Assembly: GCA_009836625.1 (NCBI GenBank)
Contig: VXVC01000004.1
Coordinates: 1 to 64,000 of the forward strand
Reading direction: 5' to 3'
DNA from: Holophagales bacterium
GTDB taxonomy: Bacteria > Acidobacteriota > Thermoanaerobaculia > Multivoradales > Multivoraceae
Length of the DNA stretch: 64,000 nucleotides
Under the pieces are notes generated by a model, which did not search any database, was not told the origin of the DNA, and worked only from the letters and a program-made list of their open reading frames with translations. The position numbers and the translations under genes are program-made. This document shows, piece after piece, positions 1-9,900 of this stretch. Within the stretch, counting starts at the first letter, position 1. Each line of letters opens with the position of its first letter.

Positions 1-227
1 ACGACGATCGACTCCTCGATCTCCTCCGGCGTGGCGCCGGGATAGGCCATCGAGATTTCGACGTGGTAGAAGGGGGTGATAGGCCAAGCTTCCCGCTCGA
101 GGCCGGTCAGGGACACGAGTCCGGCCGCAACGATGCCCATCATCAGGAGATTGGCCGCGATGCCATTGCTCGCCATGTAGGCGAGGGGGCCGGACCGCTC
201 GCCGTGGCTGCCGTCGTTGGAAGTCAC
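1..227 (-). CDS. RND efflux transporter inner-membrane subunit, N-terminal fragment
   Basis: This is the N-terminal 75 codons of an AcrB/RND-type proton-driven pump, and the rest lies beyond the left edge. The translation has a short polar N-terminus, then a hydrophobic first membrane helix (around residues 21-42), then the periplasmic start 'AYPGATPEEIEESIVV', the conserved porter-domain entry of RND transporters. I chose the GTG at 225-227; an in-frame ATG 17 codons later (MASNGIAANLL) is the alternative. The substrate cannot be told from this piece. It is transcribed divergently from the Fic gene at 371, across about 140 bases. Confidence 0.85.
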   Translation of the reverse strand, partial: MTSNDGSHGERSGPLAYMASNGIAANLLMMGIVAAGLVSLTGLEREAWPITPFYHVEISMAYPGATPEEIEESIV

Positions 228-347
228 TGTGTTGGGCTAGTTTAGCGCGACGGCTGCGCCGTCACAGTAGCGGCTCGGAGACGACATGGGACGGAGCGGC
301 TCGGGATGAGATCGGGGATTTCCAAGGCTGAGGCCTGGACCCCAATT

Positions 348-358
348 TGTACGGTACA
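348..358. promoter_or_regulatory. Candidate operator palindrome upstream of fic
   Basis: TGTAC-G-GTACA is a perfect 5-bp inverted repeat around one central base. It ends 12 bases before the ATG of the Fic gene and overlaps a possible -10 element (TACAGT, 355-360). The Fic protein has a DNA-binding-like tail, so autoregulation is plausible, but that is inference. There is no obvious Shine-Dalgarno between this site and the ATG, so the message may be leaderless. Confidence 0.35.
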
Positions 359-370
359 GTTTGGTTCGCC

Positions 371-1396
371 ATGAGCGAACACTTTACGCGCGCCGGGCGC
401 CGCGGGAGGCCGTCGCGACTCGAACTGTACCGGCGTCTGCACGCCGATGTTGCCGACCTGCGGGCAAGGCTGGGCGGCCTGCCGACTCCGCTGGAGGCGG
501 CAGGTATCTGGCGCGGCATCTGGTACGAGGAGGCCCATCACTCGACCGCGATCGAGGGGAACACCCTGGTGCTGAAGCAGGTGGAGCAGTTGCTCGCCGA
601 GGGTCGGGCAGTCGGCAACAAGGAGCTCCGCGAGTATCTCGAGGTGCAGGGCTACGGTGTGGCGGCCGAGTGGGTCTACCGGCAGGCCGTCGGGTTGCCC
701 GAAAGCGGTCGGCCGGAGGCGCTTCTGACCTTGGCCGAGGTGCGTCGGGTTCACCACATGGCGATGGCGCCCGTCTGGGAGGTGGCGCCTCATCCCGATG
801 CCTCGGCGCACGAGGCGCCCGGATCGTTCCGCGAGCATGAGATCAGGGCGTTTCCTGAGGGCATGGAGCCCGTCACCTGGCCACTCGTGCCCGCCGAGAC
901 CGAGGCCTGGATCGTGCAGGTGAACCTGCTGGATCCAGAACTTCCAGCGTTTCCGGAAGCCCTGGCCGAGACCCATTGCCGGTTCGAGCAGATTCACCCG
1001 TTCCTCGATGGCAACGGCCGCGCGGGGCGGCTGCTCCTGAATCTCGTACTGGTCCGTCTCGGCTATCCGCCGGCAATCGTCTACAAGCGGGACCGCGTCA
1101 AGTACTTGGCGGCCCTTCGCCGCGCCGACGCCGGCGAACCGGGGCCCCTGGGAGAGTTGCTGGCCCGGGCGATTCTGGACAACCTGTACCGGAACGTCAT
1201 CCCGGCGGTAGCGGTCCCCGCGGGGCTCGTGCCACTGGCGGCGCTGGCTACGAGTGATCTACGCGCATCGGCGCTTCGAGTCGCGGCAATCCGCGGACGT
1301 CTCCGAGCGGTACGCGACCCGGATGGCCGGTGGCGCAGTTCCCGGCATTGGGTCAGCGAGTACAAGAAGCGGCGTTACCGCCGAGACTCGGGCTAG
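371..1396 (+). CDS. Fic family protein (AMP-transferase) with C-terminal helix-turn-helix-like tail
   Basis: Fic enzymes transfer AMP or other nucleotide parts to hydroxyls on target proteins. The active-site loop HPFLDGNGRAGR (H about residue 209) matches HxFx(D/E)GNGRxxR completely. The N-terminal helix carries an inhibitory motif, STAIEGN (E about residue 62), typical of class II Fic proteins that restrain themselves with a glutamate. The last about 55 residues (AIRGRLRAVRD then WVSEYKKRRYRR) resemble a MerR/excisionase-type winged helix, so the protein may bind DNA. I chose the ATG at 371; an in-frame TTG at 347 would put the palindrome inside the gene. No separate antitoxin is visible, which fits an intramolecular inhibitory helix. 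The target is unknown. Confidence 0.88.
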   Translation: MSEHFTRAGRRGRPSRLELYRRLHADVADLRARLGGLPTPLEAAGIWRGIWYEEAHHSTAIEGNTLVLKQVEQLLAEGRAVGNKELREYLEVQGYGVAAEWVYRQAVGLPESGRPEALLTLAEVRRVHHMAMAPVWEVAPHPDASAHEAPGSFREHEIRAFPEGMEPVTWPLVPAETEAWIVQVNLLDPELPAFPEALAETHCRFEQIHPFLDGNGRAGRLLLNLVLVRLGYPPAIVYKRDRVKYLAALRRADAGEPGPLGELLARAILDNLYRNVIPAVAVPAGLVPLAALATSDLRASALRVAAIRGRLRAVRDPDGRWRSSRHWVSEYKKRRYRRDSG

Positions 1397-1430
1397 GTGA
1401 ACGCCGGTGCCGGCCGGGCCCTGAACTTTC

Positions 1431-2420
1431 TCAGACGTCGGTGCCTGAGAGCGCGACGGTCCAGAACGTCATCATGTCCTCGTGGAATGCGCGCGCCTGG
1501 TCGCCGGCGGTGCCGATTCGGGCGCCCCGGCGGCCGTGGGGCGACTTGACCTGGTAGATCATCGCGTCACGTTCGGTGAAGCCCGGATCGGCCTTGCCGG
1601 TCACCGGATGCACCAGGGCACCGTCTTCGCGGATGTAGATCGTCGGAGCTCCCGGGCTTACCGATGCGTCGGGGATCAGCTCCACCGGCGTGTCGCGGTC
1701 GAAGCTGTGGTGCGTGTCGGGGAAGAGCCGGAAGCTGGCGTCGCATCCGCACAGGGTCATCGCGTGCATGTGGGCCTGCACCTGGAGCGGCAGGCACCAC
1801 TCGTCCAGGTCGCCGATGACGGAGCGCACGACGGTGCGCCCCACGTCCGGCCGCAGGAACTGGAGGCCCGACCACGGGTAGGCGCCGTACACGGCGGCGA
1901 GTCCGAAAGCCCGTTCAGGGTCGACGAGAGGCGACAGACAGGCCGCGGACAGCACGGCGGACCCGCCGCGGCTGTGCCCCTGGGCGCCGATGCGCGCGGC
2001 GTCGATGTCGTCTCGCTGGACGAGGACCGCCGCGGTCGCGAGTACGTCCCAGGCGCTGGCCGCGAACGAGTACTGCGCCTGGTTGGCGACGGTCGAGGTC
2101 ACGCCGCGCATGCCGAAGGGGTCGATCACGCAGCAGGCGATCCCGGCTTCCGTGAGCAGGTCCGCCTTGACGACGTGCGACGGTGCGACGCCCAGGCTCC
2201 CGGGCACGACGATCACGACGGGCCACGGACCCTCTCCGGGCGGCAGGAACAGGCTGCCGAGGATCTCGGTGGCCGGCATGGCGCCGGGCTCGGAGATCGC
2301 CTGGTGGAAACCCGTTGGGTCGGCCGTGGAGATGCGGAACGTTTCGCCGGCGATGCCGTTTCCGAGGACCACCGGCCCGTCCGTGAGGCTGACCGTCGCA
2401 CTGGCGCTGTCTGTCGTCAT
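1431..2420 (-). CDS. Dienelactone hydrolase-like alpha/beta hydrolase
   Basis: A 329-residue cytoplasmic alpha/beta hydrolase. It has an oxyanion-region strand PVVIVVPGSLG, the nucleophile elbow G-H-S150-R-G-G, and a late histidine in THHSFD (about H238) suited to complete the triad. This arrangement resembles the DLH/BAAT families, which cleave ester or thioester bonds of small substrates. No signal peptide is visible. An AGGAG ribosome site sits 8 bases before the ATG. It is divergent from the CoA-transferase at 2534 across 113 bases that must hold both promoters. A role with that enzyme in acyl-CoA or ester metabolism is only a guess. Confidence 0.75.
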   Translation of the reverse strand: MTTDSASATVSLTDGPVVLGNGIAGETFRISTADPTGFHQAISEPGAMPATEILGSLFLPPGEGPWPVVIVVPGSLGVAPSHVVKADLLTEAGIACCVIDPFGMRGVTSTVANQAQYSFAASAWDVLATAAVLVQRDDIDAARIGAQGHSRGGSAVLSAACLSPLVDPERAFGLAAVYGAYPWSGLQFLRPDVGRTVVRSVIGDLDEWCLPLQVQAHMHAMTLCGCDASFRLFPDTHHSFDRDTPVELIPDASVSPGAPTIYIREDGALVHPVTGKADPGFTERDAMIYQVKSPHGRRGARIGTAGDQARAFHEDMMTFWTVALSGTDV

Positions 2421-2533
2421 GGGGCCGTCTCCTCGTGTGTCGGTTCCGTCGCCTGCCGCCGACGATGCGCCGGGAGGCTACCTTGTGCGCGGCCGCCGCC
2501 ACCTGTGGCGCCGGTTCTGAGATCATCGGGCCG

Positions 2534-4939
2534 ATGGACGTGGGCGGACGAACTGCACTGAAGGGCGTCCGCGTTCTCGAACTGGCCGACGGCGTCGCGG
2601 CGGCCTACTGCGCGCGGCAGTTCGCGCTCTGGGGCGCCGACGTCGTCGTGCTGGAACGCGAGGGCGGTTCGCGACTGCGACGGATGGGCCCCCGCGGCGG
2701 GGAAGGGGCCGCCAGGGAGTCGCTTCTCTGGCAGTTCGTCGCCGCGAACAAGCGGGCGATGCCGCTGTCGTCCGCGTGTCCCGACGAGGACGCGCTGCTC
2801 GACCTGCTGCGGCGCACCGATGTTCTCGTAACCGACTGGTCCGACGCCGATCTGGAGCGCTGGGGCCTGACGCTGGACGGTCTGCGGGAGCGGCTCCCGG
2901 GACTGGTTCTCGTGTCGGTCTCGCCGTTCGGTCTGAACGGCTCCTATGCCTGCCTCTTCGGCTCGGAGCTGGTCGTGCAGGCGCTGTCGGGCTACGCCTT
3001 CTTCAACGGCGAGAAGCGGAGTCCACCGCTCAAGGCGCCCGGCCATATCCTCGGCTACACCTGCGGGGTCTGCGCCTTCGTCGCGGCTGCCGCGGCCCTG
3101 ATCGCGCGCCTCGGCAGCGGGCGAGGCAACCTCGTCGAGGTGTCCGAGATGGAGACGCTGACCGCGATCCTGCCGCTGCTGCGGATCGAGTACACCGGCG
3201 TGCATCCCGAGCGCGACAGCGGTCCCTCGACCGGCGTGCGGGCCCATCGCTGCCGCGACGGATGGGTGACGTTCGTCCCGCCGCCGGCTGACCAGCTCGG
3301 TGACTACGGCGCGGCGCTGGGTGTCGACGACGGGGAGTGGCCGCGGTCCGTGAAAGGCGAGGACCCAGTCGCGCGTGTCCGGCGGTTGCTTCCGTTCCTG
3401 GCGGGCCGCGTCCGCGAGAAGACGATGGACGAGGTGTTCCACGGTCTCCTGGAGCGGAAGATCGTCTGCGGCAAGGTGGTGAAGCCGGTCGACCTGCTTG
3501 CCGAGGAGCATCTCGCTGCTCGCGGCTTCTTCCAGACCCTTGACCATTCGCGGCTCGGAGAGCTGCCGTTCGCCGGCCCGGGGGCCAGGCTCGATCTGAC
3601 GGACGCGGTGCCGCCGGCGCCGGCGCCGGCGGTCCGTGAACAGGTGGAGCCGTCGGCGGTCGATTGGCAGCCGGTCGAGCCGCCGGCCGCGGTGGGGGAA
3701 GAGAGCGAGTCGCTGCCACTGGCCGGCGTCGAGATCGTTGACCTGACACAGGCCTGGATCGGCCCCTTCGCCACCATGCTCCTGGCCGACCTCGGCGCCA
3801 GCGTGATCAAGATCGAGTCCCGCCAGCGCCCGGACGTCTGGCGGCGATGGCTGGCGAGTCCGGTTCCGATGGCGAATCCGCCTCCCGGCCTCGTGAATTC
3901 GAGCCCGAACTACAACAGCGTCAACCGGAACAAGCGGTCTCTCTGCCTTGACCTCAAGACCGAAGAGGGCAAGGACCTGCTCCTGCGGCTGGCCGCCGGC
4001 GCCGACGTGGTGATGGAGAACTTCACGCCGCGCGTCATGGAGCGTTTCGGACTCGAGTGGCCGCAACTCTCGGTGGAGAATCCGGGGCTGGTCGTGACGC
4101 ACTGGTCCGGCTTCGGCAAGACCGGGCCGCTGAGCGACTACAAGGCGAACGGAACCTCGATCGAGGCGCTCGCCGGCTGGGACTGGCTCCACCGCTATCC
4201 CGACGGCGATCCGATGGTCATGGGCTTCTACCAGGCCGACGCGATCACCGGCATGCAGATGGCGGCGACCACCCTCGTCGCGCTCTTCCACAGCCGGCGT
4301 ACCGGCGAGGGGCAGTCGATCGACGGCAGCATGATCGAGGCGGCGGTCGGCTACCTCGGCGAAGTGCTCCTCGATGCCGCCCTGGGCGGTGAGCAGAGCC
4401 CGCCGGGCAACGGCGACCTGGATCTCGCGCCGCACGGCGTCTACCCATGCGCCGGGGACGACCGCTGGATCGCCGTGGCGGTCGAGTCCGATGAGCTGTG
4501 GCGTCGGCTCGTAGCGATCTCAGGTTCCGGGACCCTTGCGGATCCGGCATTCGACCGGCACGCGGACCGCATTGCCAACGCGGAGAAGCTCGACGAGGCG
4601 ATCGCCGAGTGGACGCGCACCCGGCAGGCGGAGCACCTGATGGAACGCCTGCAAGCCGCCGGCATAGCCGCCGGCGTCGTGCGCACGACCGCCGAACTCA
4701 TGGAGTGCTCTCATCTGAAACGGCGGTGCTGGTTCCGCAGGATCGAGCACGCGGACGTCGGCGAGCACCGCTATGCCGGCCATCCCTGGCGGATGGACGG
4801 TTTGCTGGAACGCTCCGACTTGCCGCCGCCCCGGCTCGGCGAACACAGTCGCGAACTGCTGCGGGAGCGCCTCGGTCTCTCCGATGCCGAGATCGACGAC
4901 CTCTTCGACCGCGGCGTCACCGGGGCCGTCGTGAGCTAA
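2534..4939 (+). CDS. Fused tandem CaiB/BaiF family III CoA-transferase
   Basis: About 801 residues with two complete CaiB/BaiF (class III CoA-transferase) domains in one chain. Domain 1 starts at LKGVRVLELADGV and domain 2 at LAGVEIVDLTQAW, joined by a Pro/Ala-rich linker. Members move CoA between carboxylic acids or act as acyl-CoA racemases. Domain 2 has the expected aspartate stretch (FYQADAITGMQMA). The matching place in domain 1 (HILGYTCGVCAF) lacks that Asp, so domain 1 may be catalytically silent and structural. The ATG at 2534 is chosen because it begins immediately before the domain; earlier in-frame starts add a Cys/Ala/Arg-rich stretch with no family resemblance. The substrate is unknown. 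Confidence 0.85.
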   Translation: MDVGGRTALKGVRVLELADGVAAAYCARQFALWGADVVVLEREGGSRLRRMGPRGGEGAARESLLWQFVAANKRAMPLSSACPDEDALLDLLRRTDVLVTDWSDADLERWGLTLDGLRERLPGLVLVSVSPFGLNGSYACLFGSELVVQALSGYAFFNGEKRSPPLKAPGHILGYTCGVCAFVAAAAALIARLGSGRGNLVEVSEMETLTAILPLLRIEYTGVHPERDSGPSTGVRAHRCRDGWVTFVPPPADQLGDYGAALGVDDGEWPRSVKGEDPVARVRRLLPFLAGRVREKTMDEVFHGLLERKIVCGKVVKPVDLLAEEHLAARGFFQTLDHSRLGELPFAGPGARLDLTDAVPPAPAPAVREQVEPSAVDWQPVEPPAAVGEESESLPLAGVEIVDLTQAWIGPFATMLLADLGASVIKIESRQRPDVWRRWLASPVPMANPPPGLVNSSPNYNSVNRNKRSLCLDLKTEEGKDLLLRLAAGADVVMENFTPRVMERFGLEWPQLSVENPGLVVTHWSGFGKTGPLSDYKANGTSIEALAGWDWLHRYPDGDPMVMGFYQADAITGMQMAATTLVALFHSRRTGEGQSIDGSMIEAAVGYLGEVLLDAALGGEQSPPGNGDLDLAPHGVYPCAGDDRWIAVAVESDELWRRLVAISGSGTLADPAFDRHADRIANAEKLDEAIAEWTRTRQAEHLMERLQAAGIAAGVVRTTAELMECSHLKRRCWFRRIEHADVGEHRYAGHPWRMDGLLERSDLPPPRLGEHSRELLRERLGLSDAEIDDLFDRGVTGAVVS

Positions 4940-5075
4940 GGCTCGGTGTGTCGGTGCGCCGACCCTCTGGCCGGCATCCGTCGCGAAGCACCGTGCGAAC
5001 TCGCCACGGGGAGATCGTGCGGGGATCTCGAAAAGGTCACGCAACCGTCACGAAAATCCGTTAGCTTGCCGCGAT

Positions 5076-6917
5076 ATGAAGCGGATAGACCTTCTCGCAT
5101 TCCTTCTGCTGGTCGCGTTGCCGGCGATTCAGGCCGCTGCGCAGCCCGCCGGACTTCCCCCGCTGCCGGAGTGGTGCGACGGAACCTGCGTCATCGACAT
5201 CGCCTTCTTCTACGCCCCCGAGGCAATCGGACAGACCGATGCCGATGTGCAGGGTCCTGACGCCAGGAACCCCGGCGACCCCTACGGTCCGCAGACTGTC
5301 GGCGAACTCCGCGCCGATGTCCTAGGTGCCGTCGTCAGGACGAACATTCTGTTTCGTCACGCGGGACTGGACGCGGAACTCCGGTTTGTTGGCCTGGAGC
5401 GCGATCCTGGGCTGGCCGGCCTGAGGGCCGGAGCAGCGCTCGACCATGTCCGCCGCGAGCGCTTCCCTCACGCGCGCTCCCGGTATGGCGCCGATCTCGT
5501 GTCCGCCATCACAGCGGATTTCGAGGCGAGCTGTACCGCCTACGCCCGCTCCGCGGGGGTCAGCCGAGAGTGGGCACGGTCCCACGCCGCCAGCGTGCTC
5601 AAGACCTCGTGTCTGGGAGACTACGTCCTCGCGCACCAGGTGGGCTACAACCTGGGTCTGCTTCGCCAGCCGGGGCAAGCAGGAAACCAGGGGAACGGTC
5701 CCTTCGTGCCCTTCGGCCATGGCTACGAGGGGCAAGGCAAGTTCGGAATGAAGGCGTACGGGTCGGTCATGGCTGTCAACGTCCGCGAGGTTGACAGGTT
5801 CTCGACTGTCGAGCCCGTGTACGGCCGCGTCCTGGGGGATGCCAACGTGAGTGATGCCGTCCGGGCGCTGCGCTACACGATCCCCGAGGCGGCCCGCTAC
5901 ACGCCGACCGTGATCCCCGAAAGGGTCGAAGATCCTCGCGGCTACGGCTGCCGGCCCTCGGCGAGCCGGGCGTGCCTCAATGAGCGGCGCTTCGACGTCG
6001 GCGCGCGCTACTCCACGGATACTGCTGCGTTGGCCTCGGCGAAGCGGCTCGATATCTACGGCCTCGGCGATTCGGCGGCGCTCTTCTACTTCTTCGAGCC
6101 CGACAACCCGGAAATGTTGCTCAAGGTGGTCGACGGCTGCTGGTTGAACGACCATTGGTGGGTGTTCGGCTCCGCCGCCACCGATCTCGCTTACGAGGTC
6201 GCCATCGAGGACCTTGCGGACGGAGGCGGGACGGTCGAGTACCGGCACAACGGCGGCGGCGTGATCGTCGCCGACAACGGGTACTCGACCTCCGCGGGCG
6301 TGATCACCGACACGTCGGCGTTCCCGTGTGGGGAATCCGCGGCGAAGTCCGGCGAGCGCCGCTGGACTGCCGGCGGGCCGACTGTCCACACAACCCTCTC
6401 GCACGAACAACACACGGCTTCCGGGATCGTCGCCGCACGGGATGCCGCCGGCACGCGCGACTACGGCTGTTCCGGTGGCGCTGGCGACTGTCTGAACAAC
6501 TGGCGCTTCAGCGTAAGCGCCACTCCGCCCTACGGCGGTGTTCCCTGGGGGCCGGCCCGGCTTGTCCCGGTCCACGGCCTTGGCAACGCTGCGGCGCTGC
6601 TCTACTTCTTCGAGCCGGACAACCCGGAGATGCTGCTCAAGGTAGTCGACGGCTGCGAGATCAATGGACATTGGTGGGTGTTCGGGTCGGCGGCAACGGA
6701 CCTGCCCTACCAACTCAGGGTCGACGACTGGGCGACCGCCAAGCGTGTTTCCGGGGGGGTGGATTTTCGGCGCTGGAACCTGTACGAGCACCACGGTGAA
6801 GGGCGGATCACCCGTCGCGTCCTCGACTTCGGGTTCATCAAGCCACCCCACGACGGCGGCTACTCGACACAGGCGGGCGTGATCAATGACACGACTGCGT
6901 TCCCGTGCGACGAGTGA
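5076..6917 (+). CDS. Secreted reprolysin-like protein with degraded zinc site (pseudo-metalloprotease)
   Basis: A 613-residue exported protein with a signal peptide (residues 1-22, ending near AAAQP). The domain after it aligns by eye with the M12-like metalloprotease encoded next door: 'IDIAFFYAPEA', 'VVRTNILFRHAGLDAELRFV', then the helix where HExxHxxGxxH should be. Here it reads H187-Q188-VG-Y191-NL-G194-LL-R197. The catalytic Glu and two zinc histidines are gone, so proteolysis is not expected. Two copies of a Cys-containing domain follow (about 300-425 and 470-613), each with FFEPDNPEMLLKV-VDGC and WWVFGSAATDL. It lies 61 bases upstream of the intact protease on the same strand, so co-expression is likely. 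It may be an inhibitor, decoy or binding partner. Confidence 0.8.
   Translation: MKRIDLLAFLLLVALPAIQAAAQPAGLPPLPEWCDGTCVIDIAFFYAPEAIGQTDADVQGPDARNPGDPYGPQTVGELRADVLGAVVRTNILFRHAGLDAELRFVGLERDPGLAGLRAGAALDHVRRERFPHARSRYGADLVSAITADFEASCTAYARSAGVSREWARSHAASVLKTSCLGDYVLAHQVGYNLGLLRQPGQAGNQGNGPFVPFGHGYEGQGKFGMKAYGSVMAVNVREVDRFSTVEPVYGRVLGDANVSDAVRALRYTIPEAARYTPTVIPERVEDPRGYGCRPSASRACLNERRFDVGARYSTDTAALASAKRLDIYGLGDSAALFYFFEPDNPEMLLKVVDGCWLNDHWWVFGSAATDLAYEVAIEDLADGGGTVEYRHNGGGVIVADNGYSTSAGVITDTSAFPCGESAAKSGERRWTAGGPTVHTTLSHEQHTASGIVAARDAAGTRDYGCSGGAGDCLNNWRFSVSATPPYGGVPWGPARLVPVHGLGNAAALLYFFEPDNPEMLLKVVDGCEINGHWWVFGSAATDLPYQLRVDDWATAKRVSGGVDFRRWNLYEHHGEGRITRRVLDFGFIKPPHDGGYSTQAGVINDTTAFPCDE
5973..6914 (+). 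repeat. Intragenic duplication of the C-terminal domain
   Basis: Two copies lie at about 5973-6340 and 6489-6914. Both contain near-identical DNA around 'tacttcttcgagcc-gacaacccgga-atg-tgctcaaggt-gtcgacggctgc' and again at 'cattggtgggtgttcgg'. The repeat unit is the same domain that occurs once at the end of the following protease gene (about 10030-10395), so a three-copy family sits within 5 kb. This is visible directly in sequence; exact limits are approximate. Confidence 0.75.
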
Positions 6918-6978
6918 CCGAAGCGCGGCACCTGCGAGAGCTGAGCCGGTCGTTGGCTCGAACAGGGAGTGTAGAGGG

Positions 6979-9900
6979 ATGAAGCGACTGGTGGTCGTCA
7001 CCGCACTGGTGGTCGCGCCCCTGGCGTCAGCTCCAGCGGCGCAGGCGCAGCAGCTTCTGACTCTGGTGCGGGGCGTCGGAGAAGCGGCATCCGTGGGCGA
7101 CCAGGGCCCTTCGATCGGGCCGGTCCCGACAGCCGTGCAGGTGGACCTGGCCTTGCTGCGCGCCGCGCCGTTGCGGTTGGAAGTGCCGACGCCCGACGGT
7201 AGCGTCCTGTCGGCGGAACGGAGCGTGTTCGAGGACCGTGGCGGCGGCGACCTGATGTGGTCCGGCGGCCAGCCCGGCGCGGGATACGACACGGTGGTGC
7301 TGACGGTGGAGGGCGGCCGGCTGGTTGGCCGGTTCGGGGCAGCGGGGGGTGGTGTGTACCAGATCCACGCGGAGCGGGACGGCCGTGGCGGCATGGCGCC
7401 GATCGTCGGGGCGGAGGTGGAGGCGTGGTGCGGAGTGGAGGCGGATACGGAAGACAGCCACGACGTTCATGCCCATGGCCTGGCAGAGGTCCATGCAGCG
7501 GATCCACCCGAGCCCGTGAGCAACCCGCAGAGCCACGACAGGCTGGACATCCTGGTGCTGTACACGGCGACAGCCGCCGAGAATTGGGCTGACCGCGGTG
7601 GCGCTCTGGCGGCGATTCGCCACGCCGGCGACTACCTGAAGATGGTGTTTCGGAACAACGATCTCCCGGTCGAGCCGCACATCGTGCATGTCGCGCAGGC
7701 GTCGACCGCTTTGGATCGGGCGGGGAGAGTCCTGGACCGGCACGACCAATGGAGGAACTACAATCCCTTGCACAAGTGGATGTTCCGGGACGGAGATCTG
7801 CTACGCCTTCGGCACGAGCATCGGGCCGACTTAGTGCACGTCTTCACGGGCGAACCTCGACACCTTCTCCGGGGCGCCTGCGGCAGCCACCATCAACTCA
7901 GGAAGGGGGAAACGGCCCGTGACTTCTTCACCCTCGCCCGGGGCTGGACCACGAACTACCCCGGGCCCTGCCCCGACTACGCCGTGACCTTCGCGCATGA
8001 GATCGGCCACGGTCTGGGCGCCCACCACGATCGGGCAAACCTCGTTGGGTTCGCATCAAACACGGCGCTCAGGAAGGCACTGGAGTCTCTGTTCAGGCCG
8101 GACTCTTTCGGCTACCCGAACTTCGACGTCATGCCGAGCCTCGGGACGGCGATGAGCTACCCGGGACAGACCGAGCCGTTCTTCTCGACTCCCCGAATCC
8201 GACCCTGGGGCGCGGCGGTTGGCATCACCGACGAGGCGGACAACGAGCGGACGCTACGCGAGACGGTTCACATCGGGGCGCGTTACAGCGACTACCTGCG
8301 GTCGCTGGATGGCGTTCCGGCGGCGCCGAGCGGTCTTCAGGTTCGGTTCGGCGCCGGCGCCGCGAGCCTTTCCTGGCAGGACAACGCTCCGGAAGCAGAT
8401 GGCTATGAGGTTGCGTACCTGTGGGAATCCGAGTACGTGTTGGAACTCCAAGACCGCGAACTCAGCGGGCAGCGGATTCTCGCTGTCGAAGGCCGCACCG
8501 GGGCAACCCTGCCTCTCGAGTACACGAAACCGGGCTCCCTCTACAGGTTCGAGGTCCGGGCGATCAAGGGCGAAGTCCGGTCTCTGCGCAGCAGCGAGGT
8601 CTGGCTGGTCATCCCGGGCGAGCCGATCGCGGCGCCGTCGGACGTCACCGTGGCGGTCGCCTCCGGGCTCCATGCGGTCGACGTTCGCTGGACCGACAAC
8701 TCGGACAACGAATCGGCGTTCGAAGTGCAACTCCTGAAGGACGGCGAGCCGATCCAGCGGCATTCGTACTATCGACCGGACGTCGAGAGTGGGCACTTCA
8801 GTTCTGATGAAGTACAAGCTCAAGCTGGCGCCGAGTACGCGGTGCGGGTGTTCGCCTACAACTCGTCGGGCTACTCCGCGAGCAGCGAAGAGGTGACTTT
8901 CCGGTGGCAGCACCCGCTCGCTCCGGGGCCGGTCGCCGATGTTGCGGCGACGGCCATCGGACCGACGACGGTGCGTGTCACGTGGACGCCCGACCCCCAG
9001 GTTGAGCGCTATCGCGCCATAGCGGTGCTTCGAGGTTGGGATCACTCACGGCGCTGGTATCCACCACGCGACGGTCCCGCCAGTGCCGCATGGGTCGACT
9101 TCGAGGGGCTGCCCCGCGGCGGCCGCTACAAGTTCTCTGTGGAACCTTGGGGTGGTCTGGGCTCCGATACGTTCCTCACTCTGGGCGAGCGCGGCCCGGG
9201 CCCGGAGGCGCCTTCGGACCTCTCCTGGGCGAGGGAAGAAGGGAGCGCGGTCCTGAGTTGGAAGGACAACTCGAGCGACGAACTGGGCTTCGAAGTCCAG
9301 TCCGCCCCAATCGGAACCGAATTCTGGGACAGGAAGGTCACAGTCCCTCGGGACACGGAATCGGTCGACTACTCTCTCTTGCACGGACACGCCTACCGGG
9401 TCTTTGCCTACAACGATCGCGGATTCTCCTTGAGCAGCCCTCGCGTGGCCGAACCGCTGACTATTCTGAGCCTGACGGCTGCTTCCGGCGCTACGGAGGT
9501 CACCCTGGCTTGGCAAGTGGAGTTCGCCGAGACGGTGACAGGGATGCAGATGCGCTGGAAGGCTGTGGCGGATCTTCCGTTCGACGACGTGGTTGACGTC
9601 TGGACGGATCTGCCGGCTTCGGCTCGGGAGTACACAGTGACGGGTCTAAGGAACGGTACGGAGTATGCGTTCGCCGTGCGCGCCGCGGCGGCATGGGCCA
9701 CGGGTTTTGAGTCGATCGTCTGGGCGACGCCGCGCGATCCGCCCGCGCCGCCGCGGGCGCGCCTCGAGGCGTCCTTCACCGTTAGCGCGGACTGCTCCGA
9801 CAATCCCTGCCGTGTACACACCGGAGAGAAGATCAGGTTCACGGATACGAGCACCGGCGACGTGATGGAGAGGCACTGGAGCTTCGGCGACAGCACGACG

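Noticed and set aside
4950-4963. Hairpin GTCGG-TGCG-CCGAC after the CoA-transferase as a terminator
   Set aside because: A short 5-bp stem with no T-run; common by chance at this GC content.
2417-7394. Long minus-strand open frames opposite the CoA-transferase (2417-4435) and the metalloproteases (5322-7394)
   Set aside because: Antisense to genes with clear motifs; no start site, signal or family likeness.
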